This document shows, piece by piece, positions 33,771 to 42,309 of a stretch of 64,000 nucleotides of DNA. The notes under the pieces were generated by a model. It saw only the letters and a list, made by a program, of their open reading frames with translations, had not been told where the DNA came from and did no database searches. Position 1 is the stretch's first letter. Each line of letters starts with the position of its first letter. The translations under genes and the position numbers were made by a program. Origin of the DNA: Streptomyces violaceoruber (lineage in GTDB: Bacteria > Actinomycetota > Actinomycetes > Streptomycetales > Streptomycetaceae); the NCBI GenBank assembly GCA_000720805.1, contig JODI01000039.1, positions 19,590 through 83,589 of the forward strand, read 5' to 3'.

Positions 33771-35233
33771 GCGGGCAACCGATGCCGTGCAGCCCGGGGG
33801 AGATCGGGGAGCTGTTCCTCTTCGAGAAGCTGTCCCCCGAGCAGGTGGGGCAGTTGTGTGCCGTGGGCCGGGTGGAGAAGTTCGAACCCGGGCCCGTCTA
33901 CACCGAGGGTGAACCCGCCACCTGCTTCTACGTGCTGATCGAGGGCACGGTCGTGCTCTCCCGCCGGGTCGGCGGCGACGACGTGGAGGTCAGCCGGACC
34001 TCGCAGAGCGGGGTGTACGCGGGATCCATGCAGGCATTTTTGGGTGACCGGGTGCCGCAGGTCTACAACAACTCGATGCGTGTCACGGAGCCCTCGCGGT
34101 TCTTCGTGCTGCCCGCGGAGGCGTTCTCGAGTTTCATGCAGGAGTGGTTCCCGATGGCGGTGCATCTGCTGGAGGGACTGTTCTTCGGGTCGAAGAGCAC
34201 CCAGCGGGCCGTCGGGCAGCGCGAACGCCTGCTGGCGCTCGGCTCGTTGTCCGCGGGGCTCACCCACGAGCTCAACAATCCCGCGGCGGCCGCTGTCCGG
34301 GCGACCTCGGCCCTGCGGGAACGCGTCGGCAAGATGCGGCAGAAGCTGCGGGTGATCTCCGCCGGCTCCTTCTCGCCTGAGGTCCTGGCGAACCTCATCG
34401 ACATCCAGGACCGCACCGCCGAACGCGTCGCGAAGGCACCCACGTTGAGCCCGCTGGAGGCCTCCGACCGCGAGGACGTGCTCACCGACTGGCTCGACGA
34501 CCACGGCATCACCGAGGGCTGGCGCATGGCGCCCACCTTCGTGCAGGCCGGGCTCGACGAGGACTGGCTGGACCAGGTCGCGGCGGCCGTGGACGAGGAG
34601 ATCCTGCCGAGCGCGGTCGGCTGGCTCAACTACACGGTCGAGACCGAGCTGTTGATGGACGAGATCGCCGACTCCACCACCCGTATCTCGCACCTCGTCG
34701 ACGCGGCCAAGCAGTACTCGCAGCTCGACCGGGCCCCCTACCAGGTCGCCGACGTCCACGAACTCCTCGACAGCACCCTGCTGATGCTGTCCGGCAAGAT
34801 CGGCCAGCGGATCAAGGTCGTCAAGGAGTACGACCGTACGGTCCCGAAGGTGCCCGCGTACCCGGCGGAGCTCAACCAGGTGTGGACCAACCTCATCGAC
34901 AACGCGGTCCACGCCATCGCCGGCACCGGCGAGGACGGCACGCTGACCGTGCGGACGGCGCTCGACCACGACCGGGTGCTGGTGGAGTTCCGCGACACCG
35001 GACCCGGCATTCCCCAGGAGATCCGCGGCCGCATCTTCGACCCGTTCTTCACCACCAAGCCGGTGGGCGAGGGCACCGGTCTGGGCCTGGACATCTCCTG
35101 GCGGATCATCGTCAACAAGCACCACGGCTCCCTCCATGTCGAGTCCGAGCCGGGTGACACCCGTTTCCAGGTCCTGCTCCCGCTCACCGCCGCGGAGCCC
35201 GACACCGACACACCGTCCGAGGAGAGCGTATGA
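33767..35233 (+). CDS. cNMP-binding-domain histidine kinase
   Basis: This 488-residue soluble kinase has an N-terminal cyclic-nucleotide-binding fold (residues ~12-125), a HisKA-type segment SLSAGLTHELNNPAAAAVRA with His167, a helical insert, and a HATPase domain (NQVWTNLIDNAVHAIAG, DTGPGIPQEI, FFTTKPVGEGTGLGLDIS). There is no membrane helix, so it senses a cytosolic signal. Its gene overlaps the receiver-reductase upstream and the UBP zinc-finger gene downstream by four bases each, so the three are one translational unit. Confidence 0.88.
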   Translation: MSGQPMPCSPGEIGELFLFEKLSPEQVGQLCAVGRVEKFEPGPVYTEGEPATCFYVLIEGTVVLSRRVGGDDVEVSRTSQSGVYAGSMQAFLGDRVPQVYNNSMRVTEPSRFFVLPAEAFSSFMQEWFPMAVHLLEGLFFGSKSTQRAVGQRERLLALGSLSAGLTHELNNPAAAAVRATSALRERVGKMRQKLRVISAGSFSPEVLANLIDIQDRTAERVAKAPTLSPLEASDREDVLTDWLDDHGITEGWRMAPTFVQAGLDEDWLDQVAAAVDEEILPSAVGWLNYTVETELLMDEIADSTTRISHLVDAAKQYSQLDRAPYQVADVHELLDSTLLMLSGKIGQRIKVVKEYDRTVPKVPAYPAELNQVWTNLIDNAVHAIAGTGEDGTLTVRTALDHDRVLVEFRDTGPGIPQEIRGRIFDPFFTTKPVGEGTGLGLDISWRIIVNKHHGSLHVESEPGDTRFQVLLPLTAAEPDTDTPSEESV

Positions 35234-35592
35234 CCAGCGACAACGGAATCGACGGACTCGACCCCAGCGCCCCGCCCAGCGGCGCCGGATGCGTGGAGTG
35301 CGACGCGGCCGGCGGCTGGTGGTTCCATCTGCGGCGGTGCGCCCAGTGCGGGCACGTCGGCTGCTGCGACTCCTCCCCCTCCCAGCACGCGACCAGCCAC
35401 TACAAGGCCACCGGGCATCCCCTGGTGCAGAGCTTCGAGCCCGGCGAGGGCTGGTACTGGAACTACGCGACCGACGAGCTGTTCGAGTCCGGGCCGGAGC
35501 TGGCGCCTCCGGCGAGTCATCCGGCGGACCAGCCGGTGCCGGGCCCTGCCGGGCGGGTGCCGGCCGACTGGGCTCAGGCGTTGAATCAGTGA
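35230..35592 (+). CDS. UBP-type (ubiquitin-carboxyl-hydrolase-like) zinc-finger protein
   Basis: This 120-residue protein has the UBP zinc-finger layout: CVEC at the start, CAQCGHVGCCD, then HATSHYKATGHPLVQSF with spaced His ligands, and the aromatic GEGWYWNY segment. In eukaryotes the fold grips the C-terminal diglycine of ubiquitin; its bacterial ligand is unknown. The ~40-residue C-terminal tail is Pro-rich. It is the last gene of the ATGA-coupled operon with the kinase and the flavoprotein. Confidence 0.87.
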   Translation: MTSDNGIDGLDPSAPPSGAGCVECDAAGGWWFHLRRCAQCGHVGCCDSSPSQHATSHYKATGHPLVQSFEPGEGWYWNYATDELFESGPELAPPASHPADQPVPGPAGRVPADWAQALNQ

Positions 35593-35635
35593 ACGCCCAG
35601 GAATCCAGGGTGTTCCGTCCGGGGGCGACTGCGGG

Positions 35636-35672
35636 TTGTTCGGGGCCGGTCGCGCAGTAATACACCTAGGTG
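35636..35672 (+). promoter_or_regulatory. Promoter candidate and palindrome before the LuxR-type gene
   Basis: TTGTTC (35636-35641) and TAATAC (35658-35663) are 16 bases apart. The perfect palindrome CACCTAGGTG (35663-35672) covers the expected transcription start, a position that would suit a repressor. Confidence 0.4.
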
Positions 35673-35729
35673 GGCTCAGCCGCCCCGGGCCCCGGAGGTG
35701 CTGTCAGTCTTCCGTGCCAGGATGGATGC

Positions 35730-38702
35730 GTGCCGACGATCTCGAGCGCCACTGAGCTGATCGGCCGGGAGGACGAACTCGCGCGCCTCACCGGGGTGCT
35801 GGAGCGTGCCCGGGGCGGTCAGGCCCGGGCGGTGCTGGTCGCGGGGGACGCGGGCGTCGGCAAGACGCGGATGCTGGACGAGGTGGCCGGCCTGGCCGCC
35901 CGGTCCGGGATGACGGTGCTCACCGGGCACTGCGTCGACCTCGGTGACGTCGGTCTGCCGTATCTGCCGTTCACCGAGGTCCTGGGCGTGCTCGCGGCCG
36001 ACGCGCGGTTCACGGACCTCCTCGCCGCGCATCCGGTGGTGGACCGGCTGCTGGGCGGTGGTGCGGAGACGGTACGGGACACGGGCGGGCGGCTGCGGCT
36101 GTTCGAAGGCATCGCGGGACTGCTGGCCGACCTCGCGGACATCGCCCCGCTGCTGCTCGTCCTGGAGGACCTGCACTGGGCGGACCAGTCCTCCCGGGAC
36201 CTGCTGCGGTTCCTGCTCAGCCGGGGCATCCTCCAGCGGTCGGCGGGCGGCGCGCCCACGCACCGGCTCGCCGTGTTCGCCTCCTACCGCGCGGACGACC
36301 TGCACCGCCGCCATCCCCTGCGTCCTCTGCTGGCCGAGCTGGTGCGGCTGCCCTCCGTGGAACGCCTGGAGCTGCGGCCCATGCCCGATGCCGAGGTGGC
36401 GCGGCTGGTACGCGCGCTGCGAGAGGATCCGCTGCCGGACACCACGGTCCGGCGGATCGTCGAGCGTGCCGAGGGCAACGCCTTCTACGCCGAGGAACTC
36501 CTCGCGGCCACCGACACCGAGGCCGGAGGCGTGCCCAGCGGTCTCGCGGACGTCCTCCTGATCCGCTTCGAGCAGCTGTCCGACACCACCCAGCAGGTGC
36601 TGCGCACCGCCGCGGTCGCGGGGCGCAGGGTCGAGCACGACCTGCTGCGGGACGCGGTCGGGCTGCCCGAGGACGAGTTGGAGTCGGCCCTGCGCGAGGC
36701 GGTCGGGCGGCAACTGCTGGTCCCCGGCGCCGCGGACACGTACGCCTTCCGGCACGCCCTGGCCCGCGAGGCCGTGTACGCCGATCTGCTCCCCGGTGAA
36801 CGGGCCCGGCTGCACGGCGCGTTCGCCCGGCTGCTGACCGGGCGAAGCCGTCGCGCCGAGAGCGCGGCGGAGCGGGCCCACCACTACCGGGAGAGCCACG
36901 ACCTGGCCGAGGCGCTGGCCGCCTCGCTGGAGGCCGCCGACCACGCCCGGTCGCTCGGCGCGCCGGCTGAGGAGCTGCGGCATCTCGAAACGGCTCTGGA
37001 CCTGTGGCAGGCGGTGGAGCCGTCCGCCCGGCCGACGGGCGAGGGAATCGACCGGGTGACACTCACGCTGCGTGCCTCGGCGGCGGCCGCGCACGCCGGT
37101 CAGGCGCAGCGGGCCGTGTCACTCACCCGCGCCGCGCTCGCGGGCATCGGCCAGGACACGGACTCCGAGCTGGCCGCCCGGGTCCGGTACACGCTCGCCG
37201 GGAACCTGATCGGCGTCGACAGTCTGGCGGCGGCGTTCTCCTACAGCAGCGAGGCGCTCGCGATGATCCCGGCCGATCCCCCGTCGCCGACCTGGGTGTG
37301 GGCGGCGGCCACCCATGTGCTGGCGGCGCGTCAGGTCGGGGAGAACGGGACCGCGTTGCGCGTCGCCCGGGAGGCGCTGGGTGTCGCGGAGCAGCTGGAC
37401 GTGGCGGACGCGCGAGCGGATCTGCTGATCTCGCTGGCGGTCCTCGAAGGCAGCGGCCGTCGCTCGCGGGAGGGCCGGGAGCGACTGCGCGAGGCCCGGG
37501 AGCTCGCACGTCGTTCCGGCAACGCGCCGGTGGAGATGCGGGCGCTGTTCAGCCTCGCCATCGGCTGCTTCGAGGCCGGTGACCTCGACGAATGTCTGCC
37601 CTGGCTCACCGAGGGGCTGGACCGGGCCCGCCGGGCGGGCCTGTTGTCCTCGCCGTATCCGCTGGAGATGCGCTACCTCCGGCTGCTGGTGCTGTACACG
37701 CTGGGGCGCTGGGAGGAGTGCGTGCGGGCGGCGGCCGCGGACGCCGAAGTACTTCCGGCGGCCGGCGTGTACACGGTCGGGCCGGCGCTGTACGCGGCGC
37801 TGGCGCGTGGTGATCTGACGGCCGCCGACCGGGCCCGCACACTCCTGGAGGGGCCGTTCGACTGGATGGGCACGCTGGTCGCGGGCATCGTGCTCACCGA
37901 CGCCGCGGCCCGGCAGGGCCAGCCCGAGGCGGCCGTGGAGCGGATGCGGTCCACGGTCGCCGCCCTCACCGGCGACGCCGGCACACCCCCGTCCGTCACG
38001 GTCCGGCTCGCCGCGCTCGCCCTGTCCGCGGTCGCCGACCGGGCAGCCGCCCTGCGTCTGACGGGCGACGAGGCCGGGGCACGTGGTTGGGCGGACACCG
38101 CGACCGAACTCCGCGACCTGGCCCGGAGCACGGCAGCGCACGGCGAGGGCGGCATACCGCAGGGCCCCGAAGGACAGGCGTGGCTGGCCCGGGCCGAGGC
38201 CGAGTGGGCATGGGCCGTGTCCGGGCCGGACGCGCAGGCCTGGGGCAGGGCGGTCGCCGCGTTCGACTTCGGCGACGTGTACGAGCGGGCGCGCTGCCAA
38301 GTGCGGTTCGCCGAGGCCCTGCTCGCGGCCGAGCGACGCGAGGAGGCCGCGGTGCAAGCCCATGCGGCACGGGAAACGGCGGTACGACTGGGCGCCACTC
38401 CCCTGCTGGAGCAGGTGGACACCCTGATGCGCCGCGGACACCTGGCGGAACCCCCGGCCGCCGACGCCCGCGCGGCCGTCCTCACCGCCCGGGAACAGGA
38501 GGTGCTGCGGCTCCTCGCCCTCGGCCGCAGCAACCGGCAGATCGGCGAGGAGCTGTTCATCACCGGCAAGACGGCGAGCGTCCACGTCTCCAACATCCTC
38601 GCCAAGCTGGGCGCGGCGAGCCGCACGGAGGCGGTGGCGGTCGCCTACCGACAGGGCCTCATCGCTCCGGAGCGGAGTGGATCCGGGCGGGGACCGTCCT
38701 GA
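35730..38702 (+). CDS. Large ATP-binding LuxR-family (LAL) regulator
   Basis: This 990-residue protein has an N-terminal AAA-type ATPase with Walker A (AGDAGVGKTRML) and Walker B (LLLVLEDLHWAD), a long helical/TPR-like middle (~380-880), and a C-terminal LuxR HTH (LTAREQEVLRLLALGRSNRQIG). LAL proteins are pathway activators, often for carbohydrate use or secondary metabolism. GTG 35730 is chosen because GREDELARL starts right after it and AGGATGG precedes it. It converges with the SGNH gene after 14 bases. The target genes are not known. Confidence 0.88.
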   Translation: MPTISSATELIGREDELARLTGVLERARGGQARAVLVAGDAGVGKTRMLDEVAGLAARSGMTVLTGHCVDLGDVGLPYLPFTEVLGVLAADARFTDLLAAHPVVDRLLGGGAETVRDTGGRLRLFEGIAGLLADLADIAPLLLVLEDLHWADQSSRDLLRFLLSRGILQRSAGGAPTHRLAVFASYRADDLHRRHPLRPLLAELVRLPSVERLELRPMPDAEVARLVRALREDPLPDTTVRRIVERAEGNAFYAEELLAATDTEAGGVPSGLADVLLIRFEQLSDTTQQVLRTAAVAGRRVEHDLLRDAVGLPEDELESALREAVGRQLLVPGAADTYAFRHALAREAVYADLLPGERARLHGAFARLLTGRSRRAESAAERAHHYRESHDLAEALAASLEAADHARSLGAPAEELRHLETALDLWQAVEPSARPTGEGIDRVTLTLRASAAAAHAGQAQRAVSLTRAALAGIGQDTDSELAARVRYTLAGNLIGVDSLAAAFSYSSEALAMIPADPPSPTWVWAAATHVLAARQVGENGTALRVAREALGVAEQLDVADARADLLISLAVLEGSGRRSREGRERLREARELARRSGNAPVEMRALFSLAIGCFEAGDLDECLPWLTEGLDRARRAGLLSSPYPLEMRYLRLLVLYTLGRWEECVRAAAADAEVLPAAGVYTVGPALYAALARGDLTAADRARTLLEGPFDWMGTLVAGIVLTDAAARQGQPEAAVERMRSTVAALTGDAGTPPSVTVRLAALALSAVADRAAALRLTGDEAGARGWADTATELRDLARSTAAHGEGGIPQGPEGQAWLARAEAEWAWAVSGPDAQAWGRAVAAFDFGDVYERARCQVRFAEALLAAERREEAAVQAHAARETAVRLGATPLLEQVDTLMRRGHLAEPPAADARAAVLTAREQEVLRLLALGRSNRQIGEELFITGKTASVHVSNILAKLGAASRTEAVAVAYRQGLIAPERSGSGRGPS

Positions 38703-38716
38703 ACCGCAGAAGGGCC

Positions 38717-39931
38717 CTAGGGTTCCGGCTCGGCGCAGTCGAGGCTCTTGAGGTCGACGGCGTCGGCCATGGCCTGCATGCCCTTGTCGTTGGGGTGAAT
38801 GTGATCACCGCCGTCAAGGGCGGGGAGCATGCGTTCGGGGTCGTAGGGGCTGCGGAGGATGCGGTCGAAGTCGGTGACGGCGTCGAACTCACCGCTGGTC
38901 CTGATGAACGTGTTGACTTCCCGCCGTACGGCCTCGGCCTGCGGATCCCATTCGGACCAGCCCTTGAAGGGTCCGACCGTGGCGCCGACGACGCACTTGC
39001 CGGCCGCGTGGGCCCGCTCGACGATCGCCTGGTAGCCGCCGATCAGGTCGTCGGCGGTGACGCCGGTGTGGGCCTTGATGTCGTTGACGCCCTCGAAGAG
39101 GAACACGGTGCGGACACCGGGCTGGGAGAGCACGTCCCGTTCCAGCCGGTTCAGGGCGCTCTGCCCGGCGCCGTCGGCGAGGACCTTGTTGCCGGAGATC
39201 CCCTCGTTGGCGACGCCCTTCACCTCGGTGTCCGCCCGCCGCAGGCGGCGGGCGAGGTAGTCGGGCCAGCGTCGGTCGAGGTCGCTGGTCGACTGCCAGC
39301 CGTCGGTGATGGAGTCGCCGAGGGCCACCACGGCCGCGGCGCGGGCGCTCGCCCGTACGGAGACCGCGTCGAGGTAGAACCAGGAGCCGATGGTCTGCGT
39401 CCAGGCGGCGGGGCTCTCCTCGGCGGTGTGGTCGCCCGAGGTGGCGTACGACGTCTGCATGGCCATCCAGTGCCCGGTCGCCGGGCCGGCCGCGTCGGGT
39501 GTGTGCAGGCTGACGACCAGGTCGGCCGCTGCGGGGAGCCGGCCCGGCAGCCGATCGCTGAGCACGGTCCTTCCGGCGGGTACGGTGACCGAGCCCGCTC
39601 CGTCGAAGGTCAGCCGCCGGTTGCTGCCCCGCACCAGTTCCGCGCCCTGCTTCTGGAGTCCCGCGTAGACGCTGTCGAAGGTCACCGGACGGTCCCCGAA
39701 CGCGTTCGACAGCCTCACGCGCAGATCCCGGCCCCCGACGCTGGTGCGCACGACGAGCCGGTAACCGCGGTCGGCGGTGGCCTCGCCGAAGCGGTCGGCG
39801 CTCGCGCCCCAGGTGATCACACCCTCCGGGACGTCCATCGCCCCGGCCGGTGTGGACGTGGGCTGGCAGGCGCAGGCCAGCAGCAGCACCCCGGCCACCC
39901 GGCCCACGGCCGCGACGAGTCGGCCCGTCAC
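38717..39931 (-). CDS. Secreted SGNH/GDSL-family hydrolase (lipoprotein)
   Basis: This 404-residue protein starts at a GTG overlapping the GH95 stop (GTGA). It has a lipoprotein-type signal (AGVLLLACAC), an N-terminal beta domain, then an SGNH hydrolase with VVALGDSITDGW (catalytic Ser), FEGVNDIK (block III Asn) and GDHIHPNDKG (catalytic Asp-His). It should remove acyl groups from carbohydrate or another ester. Overlap with GH95 suggests it deacylates the glycan that the neighbouring glycosidases cut. Confidence 0.88.
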   Translation of the reverse strand: MTGRLVAAVGRVAGVLLLACACQPTSTPAGAMDVPEGVITWGASADRFGEATADRGYRLVVRTSVGGRDLRVRLSNAFGDRPVTFDSVYAGLQKQGAELVRGSNRRLTFDGAGSVTVPAGRTVLSDRLPGRLPAAADLVVSLHTPDAAGPATGHWMAMQTSYATSGDHTAEESPAAWTQTIGSWFYLDAVSVRASARAAAVVALGDSITDGWQSTSDLDRRWPDYLARRLRRADTEVKGVANEGISGNKVLADGAGQSALNRLERDVLSQPGVRTVFLFEGVNDIKAHTGVTADDLIGGYQAIVERAHAAGKCVVGATVGPFKGWSEWDPQAEAVRREVNTFIRTSGEFDAVTDFDRILRSPYDPERMLPALDGGDHIHPNDKGMQAMADAVDLKSLDCAEPEP

Positions 39932-42288
39932 CGGGCGAGGTCCTTCAGCGTGAGGGACTCTCCGGGCTTCAGACGTACGGTCCGGACCGTACCCGCGTAC
40001 GCCACCGTCGTGGTCCGGCCGCCCACGCTGCGGATCCGTGCCCAGGTCGGCCTGCCGTCCTGCCAGCGCAGGTCGACGACGAAACCGCCGCGGGCGCCCG
40101 CCCCGGTGAGGGAGCCGGACGCCGCCCACGCGTCCGGCAGGGCGGGGAGGAGTTCCAGATGGCCGGGGCGGGAGTAGAGGAGCATCTCGATCATCGCCGC
40201 GGGGGTGCCGAAGTTGGCGTCGATCTGGAAGATGCCCCGGCCCTGGGCCACTTCGTAGATGTCGAAGAGGTTGGGGGCGGTGCCGTTGCCGCCGTCGGTC
40301 GAGGGGCGGAGGTTGTTGACGACGAGCCGGTAGGCCGTCTCGGCGTCCTTGAGGCGGGCCCGGCACAGGCTGCGCCAGGCGTTCGCCCAGCCGAAGCTCT
40401 CCGTGCCCCGGGCGGTGAGCAGGGCCCTCGCGCCCTTGACGATCTCGGCCGGGGTGGAGCCGTCGGGCCGGATGCGGTCGCCGGGGAACAGGCCGACGAG
40501 CGGGGACAGGTGCCGGTGGGTGGTCTCACCGAGGTTGTCGGGGGACATCCACTCCTCCAGCCAGCCCGTCGTCGGGCTCACCTCAGGCAGGTACAGCCCC
40601 CGGCGCAGCGCGGCGACGGTGTCCGCGTAGCCGGTGTCCTTCTTCAGCTCCGCCGCCGCGGCACAGTAGTTGCCGAAGAGTGTCCACACCAGCTCCTGGG
40701 CGTAGGTGATGCCCTTCGCGTCGAGCGGACCGTGTTCCGGCGACCAGTCGCTGTCGGCGATCAGGACCTCCCGGGTGGTGGCGGGCAGGGTCGTGGTGAG
40801 CAGTCTCGCCTCCCAGAACTCGCACGCGCCCTTCAGCAGCGGGTAGATCCTCTCCAGATGGGATGACGAGCGGGTGAACTCGTAGTGCTCCCACAGTGAG
40901 TTGCACAGCCAGGCGTTGCCGGCGGGGTGCCACCACCAGCCGTTGCCGCCGTGCGGGTTGGTGGAGATGGCGAGCGTCCAGCCGGCGATCTTTCCGGTGG
41001 AGTTGCGGTAGCGGTTGCGCGGGTCGTTGAAGAGTCGGTGGGTGAGGTCGGTCCAGGACGGGAGCTGGGCCAGGCAGTAGTCGGTGAGCGCGTCGAAGCA
41101 GTCGGACAGGCCGGCGCGGTCGGCCATCCAGTAGTTCATCTGGATGTTGATGTCGGTGTGGTAGTCGCCCATCCAGTCCGGGTCGTTGCCGTCGAGCCAC
41201 AGTCCCTGGAGGTTCAGCGGCAGGCTGCCCCGGGATCCGGAGATCATCAGGTAGCGGCCGAACTGGAGGTAGGCGGCCTCCAGTTCGGGATCGGGCTGCT
41301 CGTCCCGGGCGCGGGCCCGCAGGCGTTCCCAGGTGTCGAGGGAGCGCTGCTCGGCGGAGGAGGTGCCGAGGGAGATGTCCATCCGGCCGTACAGCGTGCG
41401 GTAGTCGGCGACGTGGGTGCGCAGGAGCGTATCGGCCGGATGGGCCACTGCGTCGCGGACCTTGGTGCGGGCCAGACGCTCGGGGTCGAGCGACGGGTCG
41501 CGGTAGTGGGTGGCGGCGTCGGGCGCGTAGTTGGTGCCGCCGCTCACCACCACGGTGAGCTCCTCGCACCCGGAGAAGGAGATGCGTGGCCCGTCGACGG
41601 TGACGCGGCCGCCGTCGCCGTGTGCGGTGACCGCGGCGCCGTAGCGCAGCCCGCCCGGGAAGGAGGCGGCGAACGAGGTTCCGGCGTCCTCGCCGTGCGT
41701 TCCCGCCAGTGTGACCGTGCCGGTGTAGCGGCCGCCGCCGCTCTGGGTGAAGTGCAGCACGATCACGTCGTCGGGGCGGCTGGCGAAGATCTCGCGCCGG
41801 TACGTCACTCCCGAGCGGACGTACGAGGTCGTCACCACGGCCCGGTCGAGGTCGAGGGTGCGCCGGTAGCCGGAGACGGCGGCCAGGTCGTGGTCGGGGA
41901 GGTCGACCGTGAGCCGAGCGAGGAGGGTGAAGGAGCCGAAGTTGTCGCGGTCGTAGGGGAATTGGCCGTCGGCGTCGAGGGAGTCGTTGAGACCGCCCGT
42001 CCACGTCGTGGCGTCGGTGATCAGCAGGGTCTCGCGGCCGGGGTCGTTGCCCGCGAGGGCGCCGAGGCGGCCGTTGCCGACGGGCAGGCCCTGCTCGATC
42101 ATCGACCCGTCGTCGGCGGGCGCCTGCCACCACAGCCGGTGGCGGGGGTCGCTGGTGAACGCGGTGATGTCGTCCGGCCGTTGGGGCGCGGCGTTCGCCG
42201 TGAACGTCGGCAGGGCGGCGAGGGCTCCGGTCGTCGCGGTGAGGGCGAGCAGGCGGCGTCTGGGCAGGTGTGCGGGTTCCATGTCCAT
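39928..42288 (-). CDS. GH95 family glycosidase (alpha-L-fucosidase type)
   Basis: This 786-residue secreted protein has a twin-arginine-like signal (RRRLLALTATTGALAALP) and the GH95 layout: an N-terminal beta domain starting WWQAPADDGSMIEQGLPVGNGRLGA, an (alpha/alpha)6 catalytic domain with NLQGLWLDGNDPDWMGDYHTDIN, and a C-terminal beta domain. Family members remove alpha-1,2-L-fucose or alpha-L-galactose. ATG 42288 has GGGAG six bases upstream; ATG 42282 is an alternative. It lies 21 bases after the GH27 gene. Confidence 0.88.
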   Translation of the reverse strand: MDMEPAHLPRRRLLALTATTGALAALPTFTANAAPQRPDDITAFTSDPRHRLWWQAPADDGSMIEQGLPVGNGRLGALAGNDPGRETLLITDATTWTGGLNDSLDADGQFPYDRDNFGSFTLLARLTVDLPDHDLAAVSGYRRTLDLDRAVVTTSYVRSGVTYRREIFASRPDDVIVLHFTQSGGGRYTGTVTLAGTHGEDAGTSFAASFPGGLRYGAAVTAHGDGGRVTVDGPRISFSGCEELTVVVSGGTNYAPDAATHYRDPSLDPERLARTKVRDAVAHPADTLLRTHVADYRTLYGRMDISLGTSSAEQRSLDTWERLRARARDEQPDPELEAAYLQFGRYLMISGSRGSLPLNLQGLWLDGNDPDWMGDYHTDINIQMNYWMADRAGLSDCFDALTDYCLAQLPSWTDLTHRLFNDPRNRYRNSTGKIAGWTLAISTNPHGGNGWWWHPAGNAWLCNSLWEHYEFTRSSSHLERIYPLLKGACEFWEARLLTTTLPATTREVLIADSDWSPEHGPLDAKGITYAQELVWTLFGNYCAAAAELKKDTGYADTVAALRRGLYLPEVSPTTGWLEEWMSPDNLGETTHRHLSPLVGLFPGDRIRPDGSTPAEIVKGARALLTARGTESFGWANAWRSLCRARLKDAETAYRLVVNNLRPSTDGGNGTAPNLFDIYEVAQGRGIFQIDANFGTPAAMIEMLLYSRPGHLELLPALPDAWAASGSLTGAGARGGFVVDLRWQDGRPTWARIRSVGGRTTTVAYAGTVRTVRLKPGESLTLKDLAR

Positions 42289-42309
42289 GGCGGGCTCCCG
42301 AAGGGTCGG

